A DNA stretch of 64,000 bases from JAIBJN01 sp963784175 (GTDB taxonomy: Bacteria > Actinomycetota > Thermoleophilia > Gaiellales > Gaiellaceae): contig CAWAQJ010000018.1 in the NCBI GenBank assembly GCA_963784175.1, positions 583,042 to 647,041 on the forward strand, given 5' to 3'. The notes beneath the pieces were generated by a model, which made no database searches, was not told where the DNA came from, and saw nothing but the letters and a program-made list of their open reading frames with translations. The position numbers and the translations under genes were made by a program. Each line of letters begins with the position of its first letter. Within the stretch, counting starts at the first letter, position 1. Below, one piece after another: positions 1-7,262 of this stretch.

Positions 1-80
1 ACGACCCGCGCCGGCGCTTCGACCACGACGGCCGCGCCCTCCCGCCGGACAACCGCTGCCCCGACGTAGCGGACTCCTGA
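1..80 (+). CDS. Possible C-terminal end of a gene that begins before the window
   Basis: A stop-free plus-strand frame enters at base 3 and ends with TGA at 78-80. It encodes an Asp/Arg/Pro-rich tail of about 25 residues. Frame 1 is also open, to TAG at 67-69, so the reading frame is not certain. Nothing in the tail is recognisable. It would converge on the minus-strand operon ending at 173. From 81 to 172 I see no gene, only a G/C palindrome near 148-159. Confidence 0.2.
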   Translation, partial: DPRRRFDHDGRALPPDNRCPDVADS

Positions 81-147
81 CGACTCGACACGCTTCCGGC
101 ACGATCCGCGCGCCACGCGTGCGCCCCGACCGGCTAGCGTGAAATCT

Positions 148-159
148 GGGGGCGCCCCC
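148..159. terminator. G/C palindrome between converging genes, possible weak terminator
   Basis: A 12-nt perfectly self-complementary GGGGGCGCCCCC lies 14 nt past the stop of the minus-strand operon. It has no loop and only a short T-containing tail (AGATTT) on the minus strand, so it is a weak terminator candidate at best. Confidence 0.25.
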
Positions 160-172
160 GGCGCGCGCGCGT

Positions 173-1900
173 CTATTGGAAGAGGAGCAGGAGCGCGTCC
201 GTCGGCGCGAAGTCGTCGGTGAGGACGGGCACGTCCTCGGCCGGGATCAACTCATCGTGTCGGTCGAGGATCGCCTGGCGGAGGTCCGGCGCGGTCGGTG
301 ATTCCTCGCGGATCTCGTCCCAGCGCTGGGCGACGAACGTCCGCTGCGGCGCCGCCTGCTCCGTCGCAACGAGGATGATGTTCCTGAACGTCTCGTCGCC
401 CTGGTCGCCCTCGAGGATGGCGGGATGGACGAGGACGGTCGGAACCACGGTGCGGTACGTCCGGTAGATCGACCGGAACAGCCGCGACCCCGGCCCATCG
501 ATCGCGCCGATGGCGTTCGTGACGATGACGCCGCCCGGGTTGAGGCGCGACTGGGCGAGCTGGACGAACTCCCGGGTCACGAGGTGGAACGGGATCGCGT
601 CCGCAAAGAAGGCATCGATGACGATCGCGTCCCACTTCGTGTCGTCGTCAGCGAGGAAGCGCCGCCCGTCCCCCACGTCGATCTCGAGCCGCGGGTCGTC
701 GCGCGGGACGGCGAAGTAGTCGTGCGCGACGTCGACGACCACCGGGTCGATCTCGACCGCGTGCAGCTGTACGTCGGGGAAGTCGCGCAACATGCGCTTC
801 TCCGACGAGCCGGCGCCCAGCCCGATGAAGAGGATGTTCTCGGCGTCCGGGTTGTAGGCGACAGCCAGATGGAAGAGGTCGGTGTAGGCGAATCGCGTCC
901 GCGCGGGATCGTCGATGTACATCGCGCTCTGAAGCGAGTTGTCGAAGCGAAGGAAGCGCGTGTCGGCGGCCTCCACGACCGAGAGGCGGTGGTACTGCGT
1001 GTCGCGCTCGTAGACGACCCGAAGGTTCTCGACCGGGACGACGGCCCGCGGGTCGCGCGCGTCGAGGACGGTCTGCGAGCCGCGCATGCGGTAGAGCGGC
1101 GACCAGTTCTGTGCCGCCGCCTCCGAAAGCGTCCCGCCCGTCTCGGGAGCGAGGGCCGACGCAGCGAATCCGGCACCGACCGTCGCGACGGCGGCGAGGA
1201 CCGCGGCCACGAGCATGCGCTCGGCGAGCGCCACCGCCGCGACCGCGGCGAAGAGCGCGACCGCGGCGATTCCGATGAGCTGGTCGGTCCCGAACTCCGG
1301 GATGAGGAAGAACGACGTCGCGATCGTCCCGAAGATGCTCCCGGCCGTCGAGATGGAGAAGAGACGGCCTGCGGTGCGTCCGACACGCGTCAGGGACTGC
1401 GCGCGCAGGCGCACGGCGATCGGGGTGACGCCGGCCATGAGCACGCTCGGGATACCGAAGAGGGCGATCGAAGCCAGGAGCGGATTGAGCCGCGGCCCCG
1501 GGTCCCAGGAGACGACGGCCTCGAGCACCGGCTCGTCGATGACCGGGATCGCGAGGATCGAGAGCGCGGCCAGCGCCATCACCCCGAGCAGGAGCCCGGT
1601 GGCGGGCAGCCGGTCGGCCAGCGCTCCGCCGAGCCAGTAGCCGACGGCGAGCCCCGTGAGGACGACGCCGATCAGCGAGCCCCACACGAACAGCGAGTTG
1701 CCGAAGTACGGCGCGAGCACGCGGCTGGCGGCGATCTCGACGCCCAGGAGGACGGCGCCGGAGACGAACACCGCCACCATCACCGGGACGCCGTCGAAGC
1801 GCGCCCACCGGTCCGGGGCGCGCGGAGCCGTCGGGCCGACGCCGGGGTCGGTCAGCGGATCGCGGGGGAGCGGCTCGCTAACGTCGAGCTTCTGGGCCAC
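173..1900 (-). CDS. Membrane-anchored spermidine-synthase-like methyltransferase-fold protein
   Basis: Protein of 575 aa. The first half is a bundle of about seven to eight hydrophobic helices (roughly residues 35-260). The second half is a SpeE-like Rossmann domain with an ILFIGLGAGSSEK loop, the acidic strand end AVEIDP, and WDAIVIDAFFADAIPFHL where aminopropyltransferases have their catalytic Asp region. This is the common 'fused MFS/spermidine synthase' architecture, whose substrate is mostly unproven. The GTG at 1900 was chosen because GAGGAG lies 7 nt upstream. It overlaps the preceding IGPS-like gene by 23 nt and is the last gene of the deoC/ALDH operon. Polyamine synthesis is possible but not shown. 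Confidence 0.8.
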   Translation of the reverse strand: MAQKLDVSEPLPRDPLTDPGVGPTAPRAPDRWARFDGVPVMVAVFVSGAVLLGVEIAASRVLAPYFGNSLFVWGSLIGVVLTGLAVGYWLGGALADRLPATGLLLGVMALAALSILAIPVIDEPVLEAVVSWDPGPRLNPLLASIALFGIPSVLMAGVTPIAVRLRAQSLTRVGRTAGRLFSISTAGSIFGTIATSFFLIPEFGTDQLIGIAAVALFAAVAAVALAERMLVAAVLAAVATVGAGFAASALAPETGGTLSEAAAQNWSPLYRMRGSQTVLDARDPRAVVPVENLRVVYERDTQYHRLSVVEAADTRFLRFDNSLQSAMYIDDPARTRFAYTDLFHLAVAYNPDAENILFIGLGAGSSEKRMLRDFPDVQLHAVEIDPVVVDVAHDYFAVPRDDPRLEIDVGDGRRFLADDDTKWDAIVIDAFFADAIPFHLVTREFVQLAQSRLNPGGVIVTNAIGAIDGPGSRLFRSIYRTYRTVVPTVLVHPAILEGDQGDETFRNIILVATEQAAPQRTFVAQRWDEIREESPTAPDLRQAILDRHDELIPAEDVPVLTDDFAPTDALLLLFQ

Positions 1901-2489
1901 GGACGAGCTCCTCGAGGACCGCGCCGAACTCCGGTTCCCGCGCGAGCCCGTGGACGAGGATCGCATCGACCCCGGCACGCTCCAGCGCGAGCACCTGCTC
2001 TCGCGATTCGATCCAGGCCTCGGACACGACGAGCTTGCCCGCGGGCACGTCGGCGAGGAGGTCGAGCGTCCGCTCGAGGTCTTCCTCGTCCTCGTCCAGC
2101 CCGGCCTCGGAGATCAGGACGACCTCCGGATCGACGCGCTCGAGCGCCTGCTCGAGGTCCTCCTCTTCGCGGACCTCGACCGCGCAGTCGAGCTCGAGGT
2201 CGTAGGCGATCGTGTAGAGCGCCTCGAGCCTGCCCTCTCCCTCGGCGGCGCGAAAGTCGATCACGACCGCATCTGCCCCGGCGGCCGCGACTCCGGCCGG
2301 ATCGCCGTCGCGCGCCAGGATCGGCAGGCCGGTGCCCGCGCGGGCCCGTTCGACGTCGGCCGCGTGCACGGCGATCCCCTCGGCCCCGGACTGCTCGGCC
2401 AGCGCGGCGAGGGCCTCGACATCGCCCTCGAGGACAGGGATGACCGAGATCCCGTCGCCCTCGGAGATCGCCTGGCTGAAGCGGCTCAT
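1878..2489 (-). CDS. Degenerate indole-3-glycerol-phosphate-synthase-like TIM-barrel protein
   Basis: Protein of 203 aa, against about 260 for TrpC. The layout follows IGPS: FSQAI at the N-terminus, GLPILARD, GADAVVIDF, the acidic VEVREEEDLEQAL, LVVSEAWI and a terminal GVDAILV strand. Residues expected for catalysis are missing: the EVK-x-x-SPS lysine/phosphate segment is replaced by VLEGD, RKDF by ARDG, and the N-N-R motif by ISEAGL. A tryptophan-pathway role is therefore unlikely, and no other trp gene is nearby. Its ATG overlaps the deoC-paralogue stop as ATGA (2486-2489), which points to coupled translation and a shared role. The function is unknown; a binding or scaffold barrel is a guess. 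Confidence 0.7.
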   Translation of the reverse strand: MSRFSQAISEGDGISVIPVLEGDVEALAALAEQSGAEGIAVHAADVERARAGTGLPILARDGDPAGVAAAGADAVVIDFRAAEGEGRLEALYTIAYDLELDCAVEVREEEDLEQALERVDPEVVLISEAGLDEDEEDLERTLDLLADVPAGKLVVSEAWIESREQVLALERAGVDAILVHGLAREPEFGAVLEELVRGPEARR

Positions 2490-3175
2490 GCCGGGACTGC
2501 CATCACGTCGACCGCGTAGGGCGTCCCGATCCGACCGGCGCCCGCGGCGATGAGCTCGTCGACCTCGCCCGCCGTCGCGACGGAGCTCGAGGCCTTGACC
2601 CCGATGCGCTCGGAGAGGTGCTCGCGCAGGAGCTCGACCGCGGACAGCGTGGACGCCTCGCTGCCGGCGACGACCGACGTCGAGACGAAGTCCGCCCCGA
2701 CCCCCTCGACGATCGAGCACGCGAGCTGCGTTCGCTTGGAGCCGAGACGCTCGCAGTCGAATGCGACCTTGACGAGCGTGTGGCCGCGGCCGGAGTTCAC
2801 GCTTCGCACGCCCACGGCGTGTACGACCGCCGCCAGCTCGTCGCGGGCGAGATGAAAGTCACCGGCGAGCATCGCGCTCGAGTTCAGCACGAACTCGAGC
2901 TCGTGGGAGCCCTCCGCAGCGCACCGCTCGACGTCGTGCAGCTTCGCGCGTGACTCGGCGTCGCCCTCCGGGTAGCCGACCACGCCGGTCACCTTCACGT
3001 CGCAGCCTCGCAGGCACTCGGCGGCGAAGGCGACCGCGCCGGGCAGGACGCAGACCGACGCGAAGTGGTGCTCGCGCGCCTCGTCGCAGAGTCGCGCGAT
3101 CGCCGCCTCCGAGGCCTTGCTGTCCAGCAGCGTATGGTCGATGGTCTTGGCGAGCTCTTGGAGCCGGCGTGCCAT
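2486..3175 (-). CDS. DeoC-like aldolase paralogue lacking the Schiff-base lysine
   Basis: Protein of 229 aa with the DeoC fold signature: TIDHTLLD at the N-terminus, VKVTGVVGYPEG, and a GVKASS strand near the C-terminus that keeps the second active-site lysine. The segment that reads FVKTSTG or FIKTSTGK in active deoxyribose-phosphate aldolases reads FVSTSVVAG here, so the Schiff-base lysine (E. coli K167) is a serine. The EIDMVIN aspartate (D102 region) is a glutamate (ELEFVLN). Aldolase activity is therefore doubtful. A canonical DeoC is encoded upstream in the same operon. The gene starts 25 nt after the half-length ALDH. It may be a regulatory or structural partner, or use different chemistry. 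Confidence 0.8.
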   Translation of the reverse strand: MARRLQELAKTIDHTLLDSKASEAAIARLCDEAREHHFASVCVLPGAVAFAAECLRGCDVKVTGVVGYPEGDAESRAKLHDVERCAAEGSHELEFVLNSSAMLAGDFHLARDELAAVVHAVGVRSVNSGRGHTLVKVAFDCERLGSKRTQLACSIVEGVGADFVSTSVVAGSEASTLSAVELLREHLSERIGVKASSSVATAGEVDELIAAGAGRIGTPYAVDVMAVPA

Positions 3176-3200
3176 AAGTCTCGAAACCCTAGTGCAGCAG

Positions 3201-3995
3201 CTAGACGCCGATGGGATGCCAGACGGTCTTCAGCTCGAGGAACGAGGCCGCGTGCCAGGGCGATTGCCCCTCGCCGTTGCGGACGACCCGCTTGACGTTC
3301 TCGGCCGCCACGCGCTCGAGCTCCTCGACATCGTCCTCCGCGCCCCCGAGGTCGAGCGCGTTCACGTCCATGTGGCCCGCGAGCACTGGTGCGAGCTCGC
3401 GCTTCCTGCCGGTGACGACGTTGACGACGCCGCCCGGGACGTCGGAGGTGGCCAGGACCTCCGCGAGCGTCACCGCCGCGAGCGGACGCCGTTCGGACGC
3501 GATCACGACGGAGACGTTCCCGCCGACGATCGCCGGCGCGAGCCGGGAAACGAGGCCGGCGAGCGGCGGCTCCTCGGGCGCGACGATCCCGACGACGCCC
3601 GTCGGCTCCGGGATCGTGAAGTTGAAGTACGGCCCCGCGACGGGATTCGAGGTGCCGAGCACCTGGGCGAGCTTGTCGGCCCAGCCCGCGTACCAGACCC
3701 AGCGATCGACGGCCGCGTCGACTTCCTCGTCGCTCCCGGTCAGCTCGGCGAACTCGGCGCGCCGGCCCTCCATCATCTCGGCGACGCGGTAGAGCACCTG
3801 GCCGCGGTTGTACGCGGTCATCCCCGCCCACTTGGAGAAGGCCCCGCGGGCAGCGCGCACGGCGTCGCGGACGTCCTTGCGGGAGCCGAGCGCGACGTTC
3901 GCGCCCTCGACCTCGTAGGTGCGGCCCGACTCGGAGCGCGGGAACGCGCCGCCCATGTAGAGCTTGTAGGTCTTCTTGACGGGCAAGCGGCTCAC
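3201..3995 (-). CDS. Half-length aldehyde dehydrogenase-like protein without a catalytic domain
   Basis: Protein of 264 aa, about half an ALDH. It has the N-terminal segment (YKLYMGGAFPRSESG), a Rossmann part with TGVVGIVAPEEPPLAG and GGVVNVVTG, then LDLGG. It jumps directly to a C-terminal oligomerisation-like end (FLELKTVWHP). The catalytic domain with its Cys and the GxGR/KESG motifs is absent. The GTG start overlaps the stop of the complete ALDH as GTGA (3992-3995). A full ALDH plus a truncated non-catalytic ALDH is the domain plan of the fused ALDH16 family, so this looks like a split ALDH16 arrangement. Its likely role is structural pairing with the neighbour. Confidence 0.8.
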   Translation of the reverse strand: MSRLPVKKTYKLYMGGAFPRSESGRTYEVEGANVALGSRKDVRDAVRAARGAFSKWAGMTAYNRGQVLYRVAEMMEGRRAEFAELTGSDEEVDAAVDRWVWYAGWADKLAQVLGTSNPVAGPYFNFTIPEPTGVVGIVAPEEPPLAGLVSRLAPAIVGGNVSVVIASERRPLAAVTLAEVLATSDVPGGVVNVVTGRKRELAPVLAGHMDVNALDLGGAEDDVEELERVAAENVKRVVRNGEGQSPWHAASFLELKTVWHPIGV

Positions 3996-5473
3996 TCGTC
4001 GAACTCCAGGTAGGGCGCGAGGCCGTGAAGGCCGCCCTCGCGGCCGAAGCCGGATTCCTTGTAGCCGCCGAACGGCGAGGTCGGGTCGAAGCGGTTGTAG
4101 GTGTTCGCCCAGATCACGCCCGCGCGCAGCCGTTGCGCCATCGAGAGGATCCGCGAGCCCTTCTCCGTCCAGACGCCCGCGGACAGGCCGTACGGCGTGT
4201 TGTTCGCCTTCTCGACGGCCTCGTCGGGCGTCCGGAAGGTGAGCACCGAGAGGACGGGGCCGAAGATCTCCTCCTGCGCGATCCGGTAGCTCTGCGCCAC
4301 GTTGGTGAAGACCGTCGGCGGGAACCACCAGCCCTTCTCCGGCAGCCGGCAGGGCGGCTGGTAGATCTCGGCGCCCTCCTCCTCGCCGGCAGCGACGAGC
4401 TCTTTGATCCGCTCGAGCTGGGCCTGCGAGTTGATCGCGCCGACGTCGGTGTTCTTGTCCAGCGGGTCGCCCACGCGCAGGGTGGTCATGCGCCGCTTGA
4501 GCTTCGCCACGACCTCCTCGAAGACCGACTCCTGGACGAAGAGGCGCGAACCGGCGCAGCAGACGTGGCCCTGGTTGAAGTAGATGCCGTTGATGATCCC
4601 CTCGACCGCCTGGTCGAGCGGGGCGTCGTCGAAGATGATGTTCGCCGCCTTGCCGCCGAGCTCGAGCGTGAGGCGCTTCCCGGTCCCGGCGGTCGAGCGC
4701 ATGATCTCCTTGCCGACCTCCGTCGAGCCGGTGAAGGCGATCTTGTCGACGCCCGGATGCTTCACCAGCTCGGCGCCCGCGCGTCCGTCGCCCGTGACGA
4801 TGTTGACCACCCCGGGCGGAAGCTCGGCCTGGCGCAGGACGTCGCAGAAGAGGAGCGCAGTGAGCGGCGTCGTCTCGGCCGGCTTGAGGACGACCGTGTT
4901 CCCGGCCGCAAGCGCCGGCGCGATCTTCCACGAGAGCATGAGCAGCGGGAAGTTCCAGGGAATCACCTGGCCTGCGACGCCGACCGGGCGCGGCTTGCGG
5001 TTCGGGAAGGCGTACTCGAGCTTGTCCGCCCAGCCCGCGTAGTAGAAGAAGTGCGCGGCGGCGAGAGGCAGGTCGACGTCCCTGGACTCGCGGATCGGCT
5101 TGCCGCCGTCGAGCGACTCGAGCACCGCGAACTCCCGGGAGCGCTCCTGGAGGATGCGCGCGATGCGGAAGAGGTACTTCGCCCGTTCGCCCGGCGCCAG
5201 GGTCGACCAGCCGTTCTCGAACGCGTCGCGAGCGGCGCCGACGGCGAGATCGACGTCCTCGGCGCCTGCATAGGCGACCTCGGCCAGAGCCTCCTCGTCG
5301 CGCGGCGCGATGCTCTGCGCGTACTCCCCCGAGCGCGGCTCGACCCACTCGCCGCCGACGAAGATCCCGTAGCGGTCCTCGAGGCGGACGATCTCCCGCG
5401 ACTCCGGCGCCTCCGCGTACTCGAACGCTGAGGGAACCGGCGAGCGGTCCTGCTTTTTCTCGACCTCGGCCAT
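3992..5473 (-). CDS. NAD(P)-dependent aldehyde dehydrogenase, complete
   Basis: Protein of 493 aa with all ALDH landmarks: VIPWNFPLLM, KPAETTPLTAL, FTGSTEVGK, the general base in LTLELGGKAAN, and the catalytic cysteine in FNQGHVCCAGSR (His replaces the usual Gln). EIFGPVL and the C-terminal FGGYKESGFGRE are also present. ATG at 5473 shares one base with the deoC stop (TGATG), and the preceding residues in the open frame are not ALDH-like. Sitting between DeoC and a truncated ALDH, the natural reading is oxidation of acetaldehyde released from 2-deoxyribose-5-phosphate, probably cytosolic. The substrate is inferred from context only. Confidence 0.9.
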   Translation of the reverse strand: MAEVEKKQDRSPVPSAFEYAEAPESREIVRLEDRYGIFVGGEWVEPRSGEYAQSIAPRDEEALAEVAYAGAEDVDLAVGAARDAFENGWSTLAPGERAKYLFRIARILQERSREFAVLESLDGGKPIRESRDVDLPLAAAHFFYYAGWADKLEYAFPNRKPRPVGVAGQVIPWNFPLLMLSWKIAPALAAGNTVVLKPAETTPLTALLFCDVLRQAELPPGVVNIVTGDGRAGAELVKHPGVDKIAFTGSTEVGKEIMRSTAGTGKRLTLELGGKAANIIFDDAPLDQAVEGIINGIYFNQGHVCCAGSRLFVQESVFEEVVAKLKRRMTTLRVGDPLDKNTDVGAINSQAQLERIKELVAAGEEEGAEIYQPPCRLPEKGWWFPPTVFTNVAQSYRIAQEEIFGPVLSVLTFRTPDEAVEKANNTPYGLSAGVWTEKGSRILSMAQRLRAGVIWANTYNRFDPTSPFGGYKESGFGREGGLHGLAPYLEFDE

Positions 5474-6411
5474 CAGTCGATAGTGAAGTAGTCCGGGCTC
5501 TGGTAGCGGCCCGTCTTCTCCTTGCGGATCTGCATGAGCACGTCGTTCAGGAGCGACGAGGCGCCGAAGCGGAAGAGGTCGGGCGTCAGCCACTCGGGCC
5601 CCAGCGTCTCGTTCAGCATCACGAGGTACTGGACGGCCTGCTTCGCGTGGCGGATGCCACCGGCGGGCTTCATCCCGATCTTCTTGCCGGTCTCCTCGTA
5701 GACGTCGCGGATCGCCTCGAGCATCACGAGCGTCACCGGGAGCGTCGCGGCGGGCTGGATCTTGCCCGTGGAGGTCTTGATGAAGTCGGCGCCGCCGGCG
5801 ATCGCCAGCAGGCTCGCGCGGCGCACGTTGTCGTAGGTGCCGAGCTCGCCGGTCTCGAGGATCACCTTGAGGTGCGCCCGCCCGCTCACATCCTTCACGC
5901 GCCTGACCTCGTCGTAGACCTTCGCGTAGTGGCCGGAGAGGAACGCGCCGCGGTCGATGACCATGTCGATCTCGTCCGCTCCCGACTCGGCGACGCGCGC
6001 GGCCTCCTCGACCTTGAGCTCGGTCGGCACCTGCCCCGACGGGAACGCGGTCGCAACGGAGGCGACCTTGACGCCGCTTCCCTCCAGGCGCTCGAGCGCG
6101 TGCGGGACGAGGCTCGGATAGATGCAGACGGCGGCGACCGGCGGCACGGTCAGGTCGGCCGGGTCGGGCCGCATCGCCTTGGAGCAGAGCGCGGCGACCT
6201 TCCCGGGCGTGTCGGAGCCCTCGAGCGTCGTCAGATCCATCATGCGCACTGCGAGATCGAGCGCGAAGACCTTCGAGTCCCGCTTGATCGAGCGCTTCGC
6301 GAGCGTGGCCGCGCGCTCCTCGACCGCAACCTGGTCGACGGAGCCGATGCGAGGGAGTCGCGGCTCGAGCGGGAGTTCGAACCCGCTCGGCAAGGCGGGA
6401 GCCTGCGCCAT
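5473..6411 (-). CDS. deoC: Deoxyribose-phosphate aldolase (canonical, long form)
   Basis: Protein of 312 aa, longer than the usual 220-260 aa bacterial enzyme and closer to the eukaryote-like DERA size. It cleaves 2-deoxy-D-ribose 5-phosphate to acetaldehyde and glyceraldehyde 3-phosphate. The catalytic set is intact: DEIDMVID, the Schiff-base lysine in GGADFIKTSTGK, and the second lysine in IGMKPAGGIR. The C-terminus has the SSLLNDVLMQ segment typical of the long clade. It is the first gene of a six-gene minus-strand operon. ATG at 6411 is preceded 8 nt upstream by TACACT, so the message may be leaderless. No repressor gene is adjacent. Confidence 0.93.
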   Translation of the reverse strand: MAQAPALPSGFELPLEPRLPRIGSVDQVAVEERAATLAKRSIKRDSKVFALDLAVRMMDLTTLEGSDTPGKVAALCSKAMRPDPADLTVPPVAAVCIYPSLVPHALERLEGSGVKVASVATAFPSGQVPTELKVEEAARVAESGADEIDMVIDRGAFLSGHYAKVYDEVRRVKDVSGRAHLKVILETGELGTYDNVRRASLLAIAGGADFIKTSTGKIQPAATLPVTLVMLEAIRDVYEETGKKIGMKPAGGIRHAKQAVQYLVMLNETLGPEWLTPDLFRFGASSLLNDVLMQIRKEKTGRYQSPDYFTID

Positions 6412-6419
6412 GGAGACAA

Positions 6420-6425
6420 AGTGTA
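6420..6425 (-). promoter_or_regulatory. -10 box placing the deoC transcript start at the ATG
   Basis: TACACT (TANNNT) lies 8 nt before the deoC ATG on the minus strand. A transcript starting 7-9 nt after it would have essentially no 5' leader. No good TTGACA is seen 17-18 nt further upstream. Confidence 0.5.
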
Positions 6426-6486
6426 GCCCGCCCCGATCCTTGCCCCGTTGCTCAGTTTGGAGGCGATCCGTGCCGATGAACAGAGC

Positions 6487-6588
6487 ATGAAGCGTTCGAT
6501 GAGCACGAAGACGGCCCTCGTCGGCCTCGCTGCGTCGCTCGCCGGGTTCGCGGTCGCCTCGGTCGCGTACTTCGGCCAGCGCCGCTAG
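6487..6588 (+). CDS. Small single-pass membrane peptide (33 aa)
   Basis: ATG at 6487 opens 33 codons: a basic start (MKRSMSTK), one hydrophobic helix of about 20 residues (ALVGLAASLAGFAVASVAYF) and a GQRR end. Membrane topology is the only feature visible. No clear Shine-Dalgarno sits at the right distance, although GGAGG occurs about 25 nt upstream. It fills the gap between divergent deoC and the LysE-type exporter. I do not recognise it; it could be chance. Confidence 0.35.
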   Translation: MKRSMSTKTALVGLAASLAGFAVASVAYFGQRR

Positions 6589-6602
6589 ACGCGCACCGCT
6601 CG

Positions 6603-6608
6603 TAGGAT
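6603..6608 (+). promoter_or_regulatory. -10 box placing the LysE-family transcript start at the GTG
   Basis: TAGGAT lies 7 nt upstream of the GTG at 6616, suggesting a leaderless transcript. No ribosome binding site is visible in between. Confidence 0.45.
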
Positions 6609-6615
6609 TGCGGCT

Positions 6616-7212
6616 GTGCTGCTGTGGACCTTCGTTCCCGTCGCGGTTCTCCTCAGCCTGACACCGGGGCCAGGGATGGCGCTCGTCGTCCGCAACGCGG
6701 CGGTCGGAGGCACGGGTGCGGCCGCGCGGACCACGGTCGGCAGCTCGATCGGCGTCGGCGTCTGGGCCGTCCTCTCGGCGCTCGGCGTCTCGGCGCTCGT
6801 CGCCGCGTCCGAGCTGGCCTACGTTGGCCTGAAGATCGCCGGCGTCGCGGTCCTCGTCTGGTTCGGCGTCCAGGCGCTCCGCGGGAGCGAGGCTGCCGCC
6901 GCCGAGCGCGACCCGGCGAGGCGCGACTTCGCGAGCGGGCTGCTCACGGCCATCGCCAACCCGAAGCTCGCGGTGTTCTTCCTGGCGCTGTTCCCGCAGT
7001 TCATCCCTGACGGCGCGCCCGTCCTCCCGTACGCACTCGCCATGGCGGCGATCCTCATCGCCGCCGACTTCCTGTGTTACGTCTCGCTCGGCGCCGCGGT
7101 CGCGCGGGCGACGCGCGTCGTGGCGAGCAGCCGGCTCGCGCGGCGGGTCGAGCAGCTCACCGGCGCAGTCCTCCTCGCCCTCGCCGGCCGCCTCGCGCTC
7201 GACACGCGTTAG
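6616..7212 (+). CDS. LysE/RhtB-family amino-acid exporter
   Basis: Protein of 198 aa, the usual size of the family, with about six hydrophobic helices. The N-terminal signature LTPGPGMALVVRNA matches the LysE/RhtB TPGP motif, and the mid-protein FASGLLTAIANPKLAVFFLALFPQF segment is also family-typical (first 20 residues FASGLLTAIANPKLAVFFLA). It should export an amino acid or related small molecule across the cytoplasmic membrane; the substrate cannot be told from sequence. The GTG start follows a TAGGAT box by 7 nt. The gene stands alone on the plus strand and ends in an inverted repeat shared with the converging peptidase gene. Confidence 0.85.
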   Translation: MLLWTFVPVAVLLSLTPGPGMALVVRNAAVGGTGAAARTTVGSSIGVGVWAVLSALGVSALVAASELAYVGLKIAGVAVLVWFGVQALRGSEAAAAERDPARRDFASGLLTAIANPKLAVFFLALFPQFIPDGAPVLPYALAMAAILIAADFLCYVSLGAAVARATRVVASSRLARRVEQLTGAVLLALAGRLALDTR

Positions 7213-7262
7213 GAGGGTCTGACGGAATAGTGGCGGTGCCGCCGGGCCGCCAGACCTTCCTA
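7211..7262. terminator. Bidirectional terminator between LysE-family gene and peptidase
   Basis: AGGAGGGTCTG (7211-7221) pairs with CAGACCTTCCT (7251-7261) with one mismatch. A second GGCGG/CCGCC pairing lies inside. The arms cover both stop codons of the converging genes. There is no clear T-run. Confidence 0.5.

Noticed and set aside
128..147. 14-nt GCTAGCGTGAAATC shared with 12155-12180 as a possible repeat
   Set aside because: A shared 14-mer is expected by chance in 64 kb of biased sequence, and the flanks differ.
425..2443. 672-codon open frame on the plus strand opposite the SpeE-like and IGPS-like genes
   Set aside because: Arg/Asp/Glu-rich low-complexity translation typical of the antisense of GC-rich genes; the minus strand has clear families.
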